A stretch of 64,000 bases of DNA from Nonomuraea jabiensis (GTDB lineage Bacteria > Actinomycetota > Actinomycetes > Streptosporangiales > Streptosporangiaceae). The notes beneath the pieces were generated by a model. That model had not been told where the DNA came from and did not search any database. It worked only from the letters and a program-made list of their open reading frames with translations. Within the stretch, counting starts at the first letter, position 1. Each line of letters begins with the position of its first letter. Of this stretch, positions 51,355 through 59,855 are shown one piece after another. Position numbers and translations under genes: made by a program. Location: the NCBI RefSeq assembly GCF_014204795.1, contig NZ_JACHMB010000001.1, positions 3,968,001-4,032,000 on the forward strand, written 5' to 3'.

Positions 51355-52238
51355 TGGCGATCAAGACCCTGCCGTCGCAGGCCACCCGGCCGCGTCACCA
51401 CGTCAGGCCGGCGCCGCGGCGCGGCATGCCGAAGCTCAAGACCGTGCTCGTGGCGGCCGCCGCGTACGTCGTCGCGTTCGTCTTCCTGTTCCCGTACGTG
51501 GTGATGCTGCTCACCTCGCTGCGCTCGCAGGAGTCGCTGCGCGAGGTGTCGTTCTGGCCGAAGGAGTGGGTGTGGTCGAACCTCGCCAACTTCTGGGCCG
51601 GTGGCCTGGCCGGCAACCTGTGGGTGACGCTCAAGGTCGCCGGCGGCTCGACCGTGCTGGTGCTCCTGGTGGCGCTGCCCGCCGCTTACTACACGGCCCG
51701 GCACAACTTCAGGGGGCGCACGGCCTTCCTGATCCTCGTGCTGATCACCCAGATGTTCCAGCCCACGGCCATGCTGGTCGGCATCTACCGCGAGTTCTTC
51801 CAGTTCGGGCTGGTGGACTCGATCTGGTCGCTGATCCTGGTGAACGGCGGGTTCAACCTGGCGTTCGCGGTGTGGATCCTGAACGCGTACTTCGCCTCGA
51901 TCCCGCGTGAGCTGGAGGAGGCCGCGTTCATCGACGGGAACGGGCGCTTCGGGGCGCTGTTCAGGATCACGCTGCCGCTGGCCATGCCCGGCGTCATCAC
52001 GGCGCTGATCTTCACGTTCATCGCCGCCTGGAACGAGTTCGTGGTCGCCCTGACCCTGACCACGACGCCGGAGAACCAGCCGCTCACGGTGGCGCTCAAC
52101 TCGTTCATCGGTCAGTACCAGGTGGACTGGCAGAACCTGTTCGCCGGGTCGGTGATCGCCACCATCCCCGTGATCATCCTGTTCGCGCTGATCGAGCGGA
52201 AGGTGGTGGGCGGCCTGACGGCCGGCTCCATCAAGTGA
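51354..52238 (+). CDS. Sugar ABC permease (MalG/UgpE-type)
   Basis: A 294-residue membrane protein with six predicted segments and the EAA loop LEEAAFIDGNGRFGALFRIT. The ATG at 51354 has GGAGG six bases upstream; GTG at 51351 is an alternative. The operon ends here without an ATPase gene, so a shared multi-sugar ATPase such as MsiK is likely used, as in other actinomycete sugar importers. It overlaps the convergent methyltransferase by eight bases. Confidence 0.92.
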   Translation: MAIKTLPSQATRPRHHVRPAPRRGMPKLKTVLVAAAAYVVAFVFLFPYVVMLLTSLRSQESLREVSFWPKEWVWSNLANFWAGGLAGNLWVTLKVAGGSTVLVLLVALPAAYYTARHNFRGRTAFLILVLITQMFQPTAMLVGIYREFFQFGLVDSIWSLILVNGGFNLAFAVWILNAYFASIPRELEEAAFIDGNGRFGALFRITLPLAMPGVITALIFTFIAAWNEFVVALTLTTTPENQPLTVALNSFIGQYQVDWQNLFAGSVIATIPVIILFALIERKVVGGLTAGSIK

Positions 52239-52974
52239 GCGGCTTGGGGACCCGCGCCACGCAGAAGACCGTCTGGCCGAACGGTGGCCTGATGAACCGC
52301 TCGATGAAGCGGGTCGTCGGGACCACCGTACGGTCGTAGATCTTGACCAGGCGCGGGTCGGGGTAGCCGACGCCGCCCCGGCGCACGGCGGCCCACCAGG
52401 CGATGCCGCCCAGGAAGTTGATCGGCTTGAGCACCTCGACGTCCAGGCCCGCCCTGGCGACCGTCGCGCCGAGCGTCTTGGGCGTGTAGCGCTGGACGTG
52501 GCCCACCTTGCGGTCGAAGTCTCCGTAGAGCTGCATGTAGCCGGGCACCCAGATGATGATCCGCCCGCCGGGCAGCGTGACCCGGGCCAGCGAGCGCAGC
52601 GCCTCGGCGTCGTCCTCGATGTGCTCCAGGACGTTCATCATGACGACGGTGTCGACCTTGTCCTCGAGCGGGATGTCGGTCGGCAGCCCGAACTGCAGGA
52701 CGCTGATGTCGTCGCGGCCCGCGAACCGCTTTTCCAGCTGCTCGACGCAGTAGGGGTCGAAGTCGCTCACGACCAGCCTGTCGAGCCGCGGCAGGAACTG
52801 CTCGGCGAAGTGGCCGAGGCCAGAGCCGATCTCCAGCATCGAACGGCCGACATGCGGGGCGACCATGTCGAACTCGTACTGCCGATAGTTCTTGGCCTCG
52901 TCCCCACCCAGGTGGTTCTCCAGGGCCTCGTCACCGGCCGCCGGTTGCACTACACGGTCATACCCAGAAGACAT
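52231..52974 (-). CDS. Class I SAM-dependent methyltransferase
   Basis: A 247-residue methyltransferase: SAM motif SMLEIGSGLGHFAEQFLPRL, acidic motif II in VVSDFDPYC, and VVMMNVLEHIEDDAEALRSL, typical of methyltransferase-11/23 enzymes that act on sugars, polyketides or lipids. It lies alone on the minus strand, divergent from the ECF sigma factor at 53101. Substrate unknown. Confidence 0.87.
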   Translation of the reverse strand: MSSGYDRVVQPAAGDEALENHLGGDEAKNYRQYEFDMVAPHVGRSMLEIGSGLGHFAEQFLPRLDRLVVSDFDPYCVEQLEKRFAGRDDISVLQFGLPTDIPLEDKVDTVVMMNVLEHIEDDAEALRSLARVTLPGGRIIIWVPGYMQLYGDFDRKVGHVQRYTPKTLGATVARAGLDVEVLKPINFLGGIAWWAAVRRGGVGYPDPRLVKIYDRTVVPTTRFIERFIRPPFGQTVFCVARVPKPLT

Positions 52975-53100
52975 AGTCCCGTTCCTTCTCGGGGGCTCAT
53001 GGATTGCCCGAGTCTAGTGCCCCGATCATCGGTGACGTTCACCCGATACGCGAAAGACCCTTCCCCGGGGCACGTCGGATGGGGTGGAATCTGACTCGCC

Positions 53101-53640
53101 ATGAACGACGACGAGGCGATCGGGCGCTCGCTCGCCGGTGACCAAGCCGCCTATGAGGTGCTGGTCGCCCGCTACAGCGCGCTCGCCCACCGTACCGCTT
53201 TCATGCTGGGCGCGGGGGACGAGGCCGAGGACGTCGTGCAGGAGGCGTTCGTCAAGGCGTTCCGGCACCTGCCCGGCTTCCGCCGGGACTCGCCGTTCCG
53301 CCCGTGGCTGCTGCGGATCGTGGCCAACGAGACCCACAACCTGACCCGGTCGCGCGGCCGCCGCTCCGAGCTGGCTTTACGGCTGAGCGCCACCGCCTCC
53401 GCGGCCGCGCCCGACGACCCCGAGGGCGACGCGGTGGCCGGGGACCGGCGCTCGCGCCTGCTGGAGGCGGTACGCCGGCTGCCCGAGCGGGAACGCCAGG
53501 CCGTCGTCTGCCGGTACTTCTTACAGCTGACCGAGGCGGAGACGGCGCAGGTGCTCGACTGGCCCGTGGGCACCGTCAAGTCCAGCACGCATCGGGGGCT
53601 GGCCCGGCTGAGGGAGGAGGTGGGCAATGAACTCGCGTGA
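53101..53640 (+). CDS. ECF RNA polymerase sigma factor
   Basis: A 179-residue ECF sigma: region 2 (VLVARYSALAHRTAFMLG, DEAEDVVQEAFVKAFRHL) and region 4 (LPERERQAVVCRYFLQLTEA, LDWPVGTVKSSTHRGLARLR). Its end overlaps the following membrane protein by 14 bases, the typical sigma/anti-sigma arrangement. Its target genes are not visible. Confidence 0.93.
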   Translation: MNDDEAIGRSLAGDQAAYEVLVARYSALAHRTAFMLGAGDEAEDVVQEAFVKAFRHLPGFRRDSPFRPWLLRIVANETHNLTRSRGRRSELALRLSATASAAAPDDPEGDAVAGDRRSRLLEAVRRLPERERQAVVCRYFLQLTEAETAQVLDWPVGTVKSSTHRGLARLREEVGNELA

Positions 53641-54388
53641 GCCTTTCGACGACCTGGAGGCCGAACTCCTGGCGCTCGGCGACCTCCTCGACGTCCCCTC
53701 CGGCCCGCCGCCCTCCGAGGTGGCCGCGGCCGTACGCGCCCGCCTGGAGGACGCTCACGGGGAGGCGCCCGATCCCGTCCCGGCGCACACTACGGCGCGG
53801 CGCCGCCGGCGCGCGCGGTGGAAGGTCGTCACGGCCGCCGTCCTCGTCGTCATCGCGATCACGGCCGCGACCCCCCAGGGGCGGGCGGCGGTGGTACGGA
53901 TCCTGCGCTTCGCCGGGATCGAGCTCCGGATCGGCGACACGCCGCCCAGGGCCGTCACCAGCGTCACGCCCCTGCCGTACGAGCACGCCGTGGACCAGGA
54001 CGGCCTGAAGGTCGAGGTGAAGTTCCAGGTCAGGACCCTGAAGGCGCTGGGGGCGCCCGAGCGCACCACGGTGTCCGACCGGGGCCGGGTGGTGTCGATG
54101 TTCTGGCCGGGCGGCGTCCGGCTCGACCAGTTCGACGGCGACCTGGACCCGGTGCTCTTCAAGAAGCTCGGCCCGCCCTGGCCCGACTACACCAAGGTCG
54201 GGACCCATCAGGCCTGGTGGATCCCGGGGGCGCACCCGCTCGGCTACCTCAGCCGCGCGGACGGCACCGAGATCCCCCTGCGCCAGGCGGGCCCCACGCT
54301 CATCTGGCAGCAGGACGCGCTGAACTACCGCCTGGAAGGCGTCAGGACCAAGGAAGAGGCCGTCCGCGTCGCCGCGTCACTCGGCTGA
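53627..54388 (+). CDS. Membrane protein, probable anti-sigma partner
   Basis: A 253-residue protein: a cytoplasmic N-terminal region (FDDLEAELLALGDLLDVP, about residues 1-60) then basic RRRRRAR, one membrane helix (WKVVTAAVLVVIAITAA) and an extracytoplasmic domain. The first part likely holds the sigma factor; the outer domain senses a signal. No HxxxCxxC zinc motif is seen. It overlaps the sigma gene by 14 bases and the convergent deaminase gene by 12. Confidence 0.75.
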   Translation: MNSREPFDDLEAELLALGDLLDVPSGPPPSEVAAAVRARLEDAHGEAPDPVPAHTTARRRRRARWKVVTAAVLVVIAITAATPQGRAAVVRILRFAGIELRIGDTPPRAVTSVTPLPYEHAVDQDGLKVEVKFQVRTLKALGAPERTTVSDRGRVVSMFWPGGVRLDQFDGDLDPVLFKKLGPPWPDYTKVGTHQAWWIPGAHPLGYLSRADGTEIPLRQAGPTLIWQQDALNYRLEGVRTKEEAVRVAASLG

Positions 54389-55405
54389 GCCCGTCAGCCA
54401 CTCGTCCACGCCCGCGAGCAGCTCCTTGCGCACCGGCTCGGGGGCCGCGGAGGACCGTACGGACTGGCGGGCCAGCTCGGCCAGCTCCGCGTCGCTGAAG
54501 CCGTAGACGTCCCTGGCCAGCTCGTACTGGCTCAGCAGCCGCGCGCCGAACAGCAGCGGGTCGTCGGAGCCCAGGGCGATCGGCACGCCCGCGTCGAACA
54601 GCCGCCGCAGCGGCACGTCGGCGGCCCGCTCGGCCACCCCCAGCCCCACGTTGGAGGTGGGGCAGACCTCGCAACAGATCTGCCGGTCGGCCAGCCGCTG
54701 CATCAGCCGCTCGTCCTCCGCCGCCCGCACCCCGTGCCCGACCCGGTCCGCCTCCAGGTCGTCCACGCACTGCGCCACACTCCGCGGGCCCAGCAGCTCG
54801 CCCCCGTGCGGCACGGACAGCAGCCCGCCCCGCTTGGCGATCCTGAAGGCCCGCTCGAACTCCCTCGCCGCGCCGCGGCGCTCGTCGTTGGACAGCCCGA
54901 ACCCCACCACGCCCTTGCCGGCGTACTGGGTGGCGAGCCTGGCCAGCGTGTTCGCGTCGAGCGGATGACGGGTCCTGTTGGCCGCCACGACCACCGCGAT
55001 CCCGATCCCCGCGTGCTCGGCCGCCTGGCGCACCGCGTCCAGCGTCAGCTCCAGCGTCGCCGTCAGCCCGCCGAACCGCTGCGCGTACCCCGAGGGGTCC
55101 ACCTGGATCTCCAGCCAGCGGGACCCGGCCGCCGCCTCGTCCTCGGCCGTCTCGCGCAGCAGCCGGTAGACGTGCTCGGGACGGGTCAGCACCGACCTGG
55201 CGATGTCGTACAGCCGCTGGAACCTGAACCACCCGCGCTCGTCGGTGGCCCGCAGCTTGGGCGGCCAGTCCTCCTCCAGCGCGTCCGGCAGGTGCAGCCC
55301 TTGCTCCCTGGCCAGCTCGATAAGCGTCGAATGCCGCATCGATCCGGTGAAATGCAGGTGGAGATGCGCCTTGGGCAGCGTGTTCAGGGGCCTTGCCATT
55401 TGCAT
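54377..55405 (-). CDS. Adenosine deaminase-family amidohydrolase
   Basis: A 342-residue metal-dependent deaminase. Motifs: KAHLHLHFTGSM with the two metal histidines, SVPHGGELLG (His and catalytic Glu), DRVGHGVRA, and ALGSDDPLLF (Asp pair). The HFTGS variant instead of the common HLDGS groups it with actinomycete adenosine-deaminase-like proteins; the substrate may be adenosine or another aminopurine. Start ATG 55405 or 55399. It is convergent with the anti-sigma-like gene and divergent from a SigE-type factor. Confidence 0.88.
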   Translation of the reverse strand: MQMARPLNTLPKAHLHLHFTGSMRHSTLIELAREQGLHLPDALEEDWPPKLRATDERGWFRFQRLYDIARSVLTRPEHVYRLLRETAEDEAAAGSRWLEIQVDPSGYAQRFGGLTATLELTLDAVRQAAEHAGIGIAVVVAANRTRHPLDANTLARLATQYAGKGVVGFGLSNDERRGAAREFERAFRIAKRGGLLSVPHGGELLGPRSVAQCVDDLEADRVGHGVRAAEDERLMQRLADRQICCEVCPTSNVGLGVAERAADVPLRRLFDAGVPIALGSDDPLLFGARLLSQYELARDVYGFSDAELAELARQSVRSSAAPEPVRKELLAGVDEWLTGSAE

Positions 55406-55468
55406 ATCTTGCCACTCAACCCCGCGACCGCTTCGCGCGTTGGGGAGGGCGAAAGGGGACCTTCGCTC

Positions 55469-55969
55469 ATGACAGATGACGATGAGGCGGCCTTCGACGA
55501 GTTCCTGGCCGCCCGGAGCACCTCACTGCTGCGCACCGCGATCCTGGTCTGCGGAGCGACCGAGCACGACGCCGAGGACCTGGTGCAGCACGCGCTGGAG
55601 AAGGTCTACCGGCACTGGCCGCGGATCAGGCGCGACAATCCGGAGGCCTACGCCCGCAAGGTCGTCGTGAACGCGGCGATCAGCAAGGCGCGGCGGCGCA
55701 AGATCGTGCAGGAGATCACCTTCGCCCGGCCGCCGGAGACCGCCGCCGCCGCTCCCGACCTCGACCTGCGCCACGCGCTCATCAGGGAGCTGCGCAGGCT
55801 GCCGCCCAAGATGCGGGCCGTGCTCGTCCTGCGCTACTGGGAGGACCAGTCGGAAGGGGACACCGCGGCCCTGCTGGGCTGCTCGGTCGGGACCGTGAAG
55901 AGCCAGGCGGCGCGGGGGCTCGCCAGGGTCCGCGAAAACATGACTGTCGCAAAGGAAGTGACCAGATGA
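55469..55969 (+). CDS. SigE-family ECF sigma factor
   Basis: A 166-residue ECF sigma of the actinobacterial SigE group: FDEFLAARSTSLLRTAILVC, HDAEDLVQHALEKVYRHWPR, and region 4 LPPKMRAVLVLRYWEDQSEG with GCSVGTVKSQAARGLARVR. The ATG at 55469 follows GAAAGGGGAC. It overlaps the PASTA membrane protein by four bases (ATGA), so the two are coupled. Targets unknown. Confidence 0.93.
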   Translation: MTDDDEAAFDEFLAARSTSLLRTAILVCGATEHDAEDLVQHALEKVYRHWPRIRRDNPEAYARKVVVNAAISKARRRKIVQEITFARPPETAAAAPDLDLRHALIRELRRLPPKMRAVLVLRYWEDQSEGDTAALLGCSVGTVKSQAARGLARVRENMTVAKEVTR

Positions 55970-56856
55970 CGATCGAGGACGACCTCGCGGACGCCATGGC
56001 GGCACACGTCGCCGACGTGCAGGCCCCGCCGGACCTGGGCAGGTCCGTACGGCGCCGCAACCGCTCCCGCGTGGTCCGCCTCCGGGTGGCGGGCGCGGCG
56101 CTCGTCACGGCGGCCGTGGCGGTGGCCGTGCCCGTGGCCCTCAACTCCGCAGAACCAGCCGGCGGGCAGGCCGCGACCGGTCAGGACCGGGCCGTGGTGC
56201 GGAACGACGTGACCGTGCCGGACGTGACCGGCAAGCCCGTCACCGAGGCAGTGCCCCTCCTGCGCGCGGCCGGGCTGCAGGCCGACGTGGCGGCGGCGGA
56301 GGTGCGGAACAACCGGGTGATCGCGCAGAAGCCCGCGGCCGGGGAGCAGGTCGCGCCCGGCAGCCAGGTCGAGCTCACCCTGGAGCCGCCGCCTGTCGAG
56401 CAGCCGCAGGACCTGGGCGATCTGGGCGACGGGCGGGAGTTCGGCGGCATCCGCCTGGACTACCTGCCGGAAGGGCTCGAATGGGGCAAGTGGTCGGGCA
56501 AGGACGGGTTCGGCAAGCACAGCTACACCACGAGCTGGGTCCAGCCCGGCAATGAGCAGGGGTACTACTCCGTACAGGTGATCGTGTTCGAGGGGCAGGC
56601 CGCCAAGGACGCCCTCACCCGCTTCCCCAAGGACGGCGCCGAGATCGTCGACGTCGGCGGCAGGAAGGCGCGCCTGGCGACGCTCGGCGAGGGCGGCGAG
56701 ATCGTCTCGGACAGCTCGCAGGGCACGCTCACGATCGCCTGGAAGCTGCGCGACGGGCTCGTGGTCGAGGTCTGCCTCAGCCCCGACTACGTCAAGGACG
56801 TGGACGGCCCGGCCGAGGCCAGGAAGATCGCGGAAGGCATCCGCGCGACCGGCTGA
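55966..56856 (+). CDS. PASTA-domain membrane protein, coupled to SigE
   Basis: A 296-residue protein: cytoplasmic N-terminus (about 1-36), membrane helix (VRLRVAGAALVTAAVAVAV), one PASTA domain (VTVPDVTGKPVTEAVPLLRA, then VIAQKPAAGEQVAPGSQVEL), and a C-terminal domain (YLPEGLEWGKWS) related to the next two proteins. PASTA modules bind muropeptides or beta-lactams, so it probably senses the cell wall and passes the signal to the coupled sigma factor. Confidence 0.85.
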   Translation: MTIEDDLADAMAAHVADVQAPPDLGRSVRRRNRSRVVRLRVAGAALVTAAVAVAVPVALNSAEPAGGQAATGQDRAVVRNDVTVPDVTGKPVTEAVPLLRAAGLQADVAAAEVRNNRVIAQKPAAGEQVAPGSQVELTLEPPPVEQPQDLGDLGDGREFGGIRLDYLPEGLEWGKWSGKDGFGKHSYTTSWVQPGNEQGYYSVQVIVFEGQAAKDALTRFPKDGAEIVDVGGRKARLATLGEGGEIVSDSSQGTLTIAWKLRDGLVVEVCLSPDYVKDVDGPAEARKIAEGIRATG

Positions 56857-56897
56857 ACCCGTGGTACGGATGAGGCCGAACGGGGGATCAACCTTGC

Positions 56898-57437
56898 ATG
56901 ATCCCTGAGGGGCCTGCCGGCATCGGGCAGGGAGGCCGCGCGGCGCTCACGGCGCTGGCGTTCGCGGCGACATCTCTGATCATCTACGCGCTCTTCTCCT
57001 CGGGGTTCGGGCGCCCGCGTCCGGCCCCTGTGGAGGGCCCTGTCATGGTCGGGGCCTCCGTCGCCGGGCCCACCCTCGCGGTGGTCTCCGACGATCTCTG
57101 GCTCACCTACCTGCCCGCGGGGCTGGAGCGCAGCGGCGGGGGACCCGTCAGGCCGAAGGGGTCGTGGGCCAGGTTCGGCTCGGCCGAGCGGTTCGTGGAG
57201 GCCCAGGTCGAGCCCGCCGCCGACTGGGTGAGCTACACCAGGAAGGCCGCCCTGCTCGACGCCCGCCCCGTCACCGTACGCGGCAGGCCCGCGGTGGTCG
57301 GCAGGCATCCGAACGGCGGCCGGATGATCATGTGGATGGAGCGCGCGGGCACGGGGGCGTGGATCAGGGTCAGCGATTCCCTCGGTGGCGAACTGGTGGC
57401 AATTGCTGCCTCAGTCAAGGGTCCTGTAGGAGACTAG
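56898..57437 (+). CDS. Membrane-anchored protein with YLPxGLE domain (copy 2)
   Basis: A 179-residue protein with one N-terminal membrane helix (ALTALAFAATSLIIYALF) and an outer domain: LTYLPAGLERSGGG, PAVVGRHPNGGRMIMWMER, then WIRVSDSLGGELVAIAASV. That domain shares motifs with the C-terminal domain of the PASTA protein and with the lipoprotein that follows. No known family. It lies 41 bases after the PASTA gene. Confidence 0.65.
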   Translation: MIPEGPAGIGQGGRAALTALAFAATSLIIYALFSSGFGRPRPAPVEGPVMVGASVAGPTLAVVSDDLWLTYLPAGLERSGGGPVRPKGSWARFGSAERFVEAQVEPAADWVSYTRKAALLDARPVTVRGRPAVVGRHPNGGRMIMWMERAGTGAWIRVSDSLGGELVAIAASVKGPVGD

Positions 57438-57468
57438 GAGCCTTTTCCGTGCGTTTCTTGGGGGGTCG

Positions 57469-57975
57469 ATGCGGCGTCTGGCAGCGGTGCTCCTCATGTT
57501 CGCGCTGGGCGGGTGCGGCGCGGACGACGTGCCCGTGCCCGAGGCGATCGCCTCCCCGCCGCCGGTGGAGCAGGTCCCGCACAAGGGCGCCTCCCTGTCC
57601 TGCGGCCAGACCAGGGTGGGGCTGCCCGCCATGCCCGAGGGGCTGACCAGGGCGGGCTCGTTCGGCCGCCTGGGGTCGCTCACCCGCCCGCTGGAGGTCA
57701 AGGGCGTGATCTGGCGGCGCGAGGACGAGCAGATGTACGTCGGCGTCGTGTGCGGGGCGCGCAGCGCCGACGAGTTCGTCACGCTGGTCGCCAGGTCGTC
57801 GCTGACGGCGTACAAGGGCATGCCGGCGCTGCGCTGGAACACGCGCACCGGCGTGCGCAACTTCATGTGGCTGGAGCGGCCGGGCACCGCGGTCTACATC
57901 GCCGCGACGCCCGGCCTGGCCGACCTGATCAGGGACGTCGCCGCCGGCGTCGCCCTGGACCCCGCGCAGGATTAA
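57469..57975 (+). CDS. Lipoprotein with YLPxGLE-related domain (copy 3)
   Basis: A 168-residue lipoprotein (lipobox LGGC, cysteine at about residue 16). The domain reads MPEGLTRAGSFGRLGSLTRP, ALRWNTRTGVRNFMWLERPG, then AATPGLADLIRDVAAGVALD, matching the previous protein in layout. Function unknown; it may be part of the sensory cassette of the SigE factor. Its 3' end is followed by an imperfect duplicate of itself. Confidence 0.7.
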   Translation: MRRLAAVLLMFALGGCGADDVPVPEAIASPPPVEQVPHKGASLSCGQTRVGLPAMPEGLTRAGSFGRLGSLTRPLEVKGVIWRREDEQMYVGVVCGARSADEFVTLVARSSLTAYKGMPALRWNTRTGVRNFMWLERPGTAVYIAATPGLADLIRDVAAGVALDPAQD

Positions 57976-58013
57976 CGGGCACGTCGCTCTGGACCCGCGC
58001 AGGACTAGCGGGC
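57949..58013. repeat. Imperfect duplication of a lipoprotein 3' end
   Basis: GTCGCCCTGGACCCCGCGCA at 57949 recurs as GTCGCTCTGGACCCGCGCAG at 57983, followed in each by a stop-containing GGATTAACGGGC or GGACTAGCGGGC. The copies are about 34 bases apart. The second contains the end of the convergent aminotransferase gene. Confidence 0.75.
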
Positions 58014-59213
58014 CTCTGACAGCAGCTTGGCCACGCGGCTGACGCCCTCGACCAGGTCGTCGTCGCCCAGCGCGTACGACAGGCGGAAGTAGCCCGGCGT
58101 GCCGAACGCCTCGCCCGGCACCACCGCCACCTCGGCCTCCTCCAGGATCAGCTCGGCCAGCTCGCCGGACGACTGCGGCCGCCGGCCGCGCAGCTCCTTG
58201 CCGATCAGCTCCTTGACCGACGGGTACGCGTAGAACGCCCCCTTCGGTTCCGGGCAGAACACGCCCGGGATCTCGTTCAGCATCCGGACCATCGTCTGGC
58301 GGCGCCGGTCGAACGCCGCGCGCATCTCCGCCACCGCCGACAGGTCGCCGGACACGGCGGCCAGCGCGGCCATCTGGGAGACGTTGGCGACGTTGGAGGT
58401 GGCGTGGGACTGCAGGTTGGTGGCCGCCTTGACGACGTCGGAGGGGCCGATCAGCCAGCCCACGCGCCAGCCGGTCATCGCGTAGGTCTTGGCCACGCCG
58501 TTGAGGATCACGACCCGGTCGCCCAGCTCGGGCACGGCCGTGGCGATGCTGGTGAACTCGGCGCCGCCGTACACGAGGTGCTCGTAGATCTCGTCGGTGA
58601 CGACCCACAGGCCGTGCTCGGCCGCCCAGCGGCCGATCGCCTCCGTCTGCTCGCGGGAGTAGACGGCGCCCGTCGGGTTGGACGGCGAGACGAACAGCAG
58701 GACCTTCGTCCGCTCGGTGCGCGCGGCCTCCAGCTGCTCGACGCTCGCCAGGTAGCCGGTGGACTCGTCGGTCACGACGTCGACCTGCACGCCGCCGGCC
58801 AGCTTGATCGCCTCGGGATAGGTGGTCCAGTAGGGCGCCACGACCAGGACCTCGTCGCCCGGGTCGAGCAGCGTCGCGAACGCCTCGTAGACCGCCTGCT
58901 TGCCGCCGTTGGTGACCAGCACCTGCGACGCCTCGACCGCGTAGCCGGAGTCGCGCCGGGTCTTGTCGGCGATGGCCTGCTTGAGCTCGGGCAGGCCGCC
59001 GGCCGGCGTGTACTTGTGGAAGCGCGGCTCGCGGGCGGCCTGGACCGCCGCCTCGATGATGTAGCCGGGCGTCGGGAAGTCGGGCTCGCCCGCGCCGAAG
59101 CCGATGACGGGCCGCCCGGCCGCCTTCATCGCCTTGGCCTTGGCGTCCACGGCGAGCGTGGCGGACTCGGAAATAGCGGAGATTCTCGCGGAGACACGGG
59201 GTCGGGTGGACAT
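58005..59213 (-). CDS. aspC: Aspartate aminotransferase (class I, subgroup Ib-like)
   Basis: A 402-residue PLP enzyme: FGAGEPDFPTPGYIIEA, VSPSNPTGAVY, DEIYEHLVYGGAEF, the PLP-lysine NGVAKTYAMTGWRVGWL and YFRLSYALGDDDLVEG with the substrate Arg. It converts aspartate and 2-oxoglutarate to oxaloacetate and glutamate; related enzymes also act on prephenate. ATG 59213 is preferred over upstream in-frame codons. Its upstream region runs to the tRNA-Trp/secE block. Confidence 0.92.
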   Translation of the reverse strand: MSTRPRVSARISAISESATLAVDAKAKAMKAAGRPVIGFGAGEPDFPTPGYIIEAAVQAAREPRFHKYTPAGGLPELKQAIADKTRRDSGYAVEASQVLVTNGGKQAVYEAFATLLDPGDEVLVVAPYWTTYPEAIKLAGGVQVDVVTDESTGYLASVEQLEAARTERTKVLLFVSPSNPTGAVYSREQTEAIGRWAAEHGLWVVTDEIYEHLVYGGAEFTSIATAVPELGDRVVILNGVAKTYAMTGWRVGWLIGPSDVVKAATNLQSHATSNVANVSQMAALAAVSGDLSAVAEMRAAFDRRRQTMVRMLNEIPGVFCPEPKGAFYAYPSVKELIGKELRGRRPQSSGELAELILEEAEVAVVPGEAFGTPGYFRLSYALGDDDLVEGVSRVAKLLSEAR

Positions 59214-59374
59214 GGTTCCATGGTCCCATGTACGTGGTGACCTGGGCGATCGGGATTCGGTTCGACGTACCCGGCAATCACCCGTATGCTTTCGATCGGT
59301 CCTTCCGCACAGCATGTCGGCGAGCGGTTCGGTCCAGGCAGTGGGTCGATCAGGGTAGTCTGGTCTAGCGACAT

Positions 59375-59447
59375 AGGGCACTGGCGCAATTGGTAGCGCA
59401 CCGGTCTCCAAAACCGGCGGTTGGGGGTTCGAGTCCCTCGTGCCCTG
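59375..59447 (+). tRNA. tRNA-Trp (anticodon CCA)
   Basis: A 73-base cloverleaf: acceptor AGGGCAC pairing with GTGCCCT, D arm GCGC-AATTGGTA-GCGC, anticodon stem CCGGT/ACCGG with loop CTCCAAA (anticodon CCA), and T arm GGGGG-TTCGAGT-CCCTC; the G discriminator follows. The CCA tail is not encoded. tRNA-Trp directly upstream of secE is a usual actinobacterial arrangement. Confidence 0.97.
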
Positions 59448-59526
59448 CGAGTGCGGTCCGCGCAATAATGGGCGTGTAAGCGCGCCGCAAAACTGCGTTG
59501 GATACGACAGATTTCAGGTGAGGACT

Positions 59527-59772
59527 GTGGCGATCGACACGCGCGGCGAGACCGCAGACAAGCCGAGTGGCGAGAAGAAGACGCGCACTTCGCCTGCCCT
59601 TTTCTATCGGCAGGTCGTCAACGAGCTTCGCAAGGTCATCTGGCCGACACGCAAGGATCTCATCACCTACACCACGGTCGTTCTGGTATTCGTTCTGATC
59701 ATGGTGGCGATCGTGTACGGGCTCGACAGCGCCCTGGGATGGGCAGTCCTCAAGGTCTTCGGCGGCAGCTGA
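59527..59772 (+). CDS. secE: Preprotein translocase subunit SecE
   Basis: An 81-residue membrane protein: short charged N-terminus, amphipathic helix (ALFYRQVVNELRKVIWPTRK) and one membrane helix (TTVVLVFVLIMVAIVYGLDS). It clamps SecY in the SecYEG channel. GTG 59527 lies after GAGG; another in-frame GTG at 59518 would add three residues. It is followed by nusG in the usual order. Confidence 0.95.
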   Translation: MAIDTRGETADKPSGEKKTRTSPALFYRQVVNELRKVIWPTRKDLITYTTVVLVFVLIMVAIVYGLDSALGWAVLKVFGGS

Positions 59773-59855
59773 TCCGGACGCCGCCGGTGACGACTGACGG
59801 AGTCGCCAGTTCGATACGAGCCGAATCGCGAAAAGACGAAAGAGGAAGAGTCACC

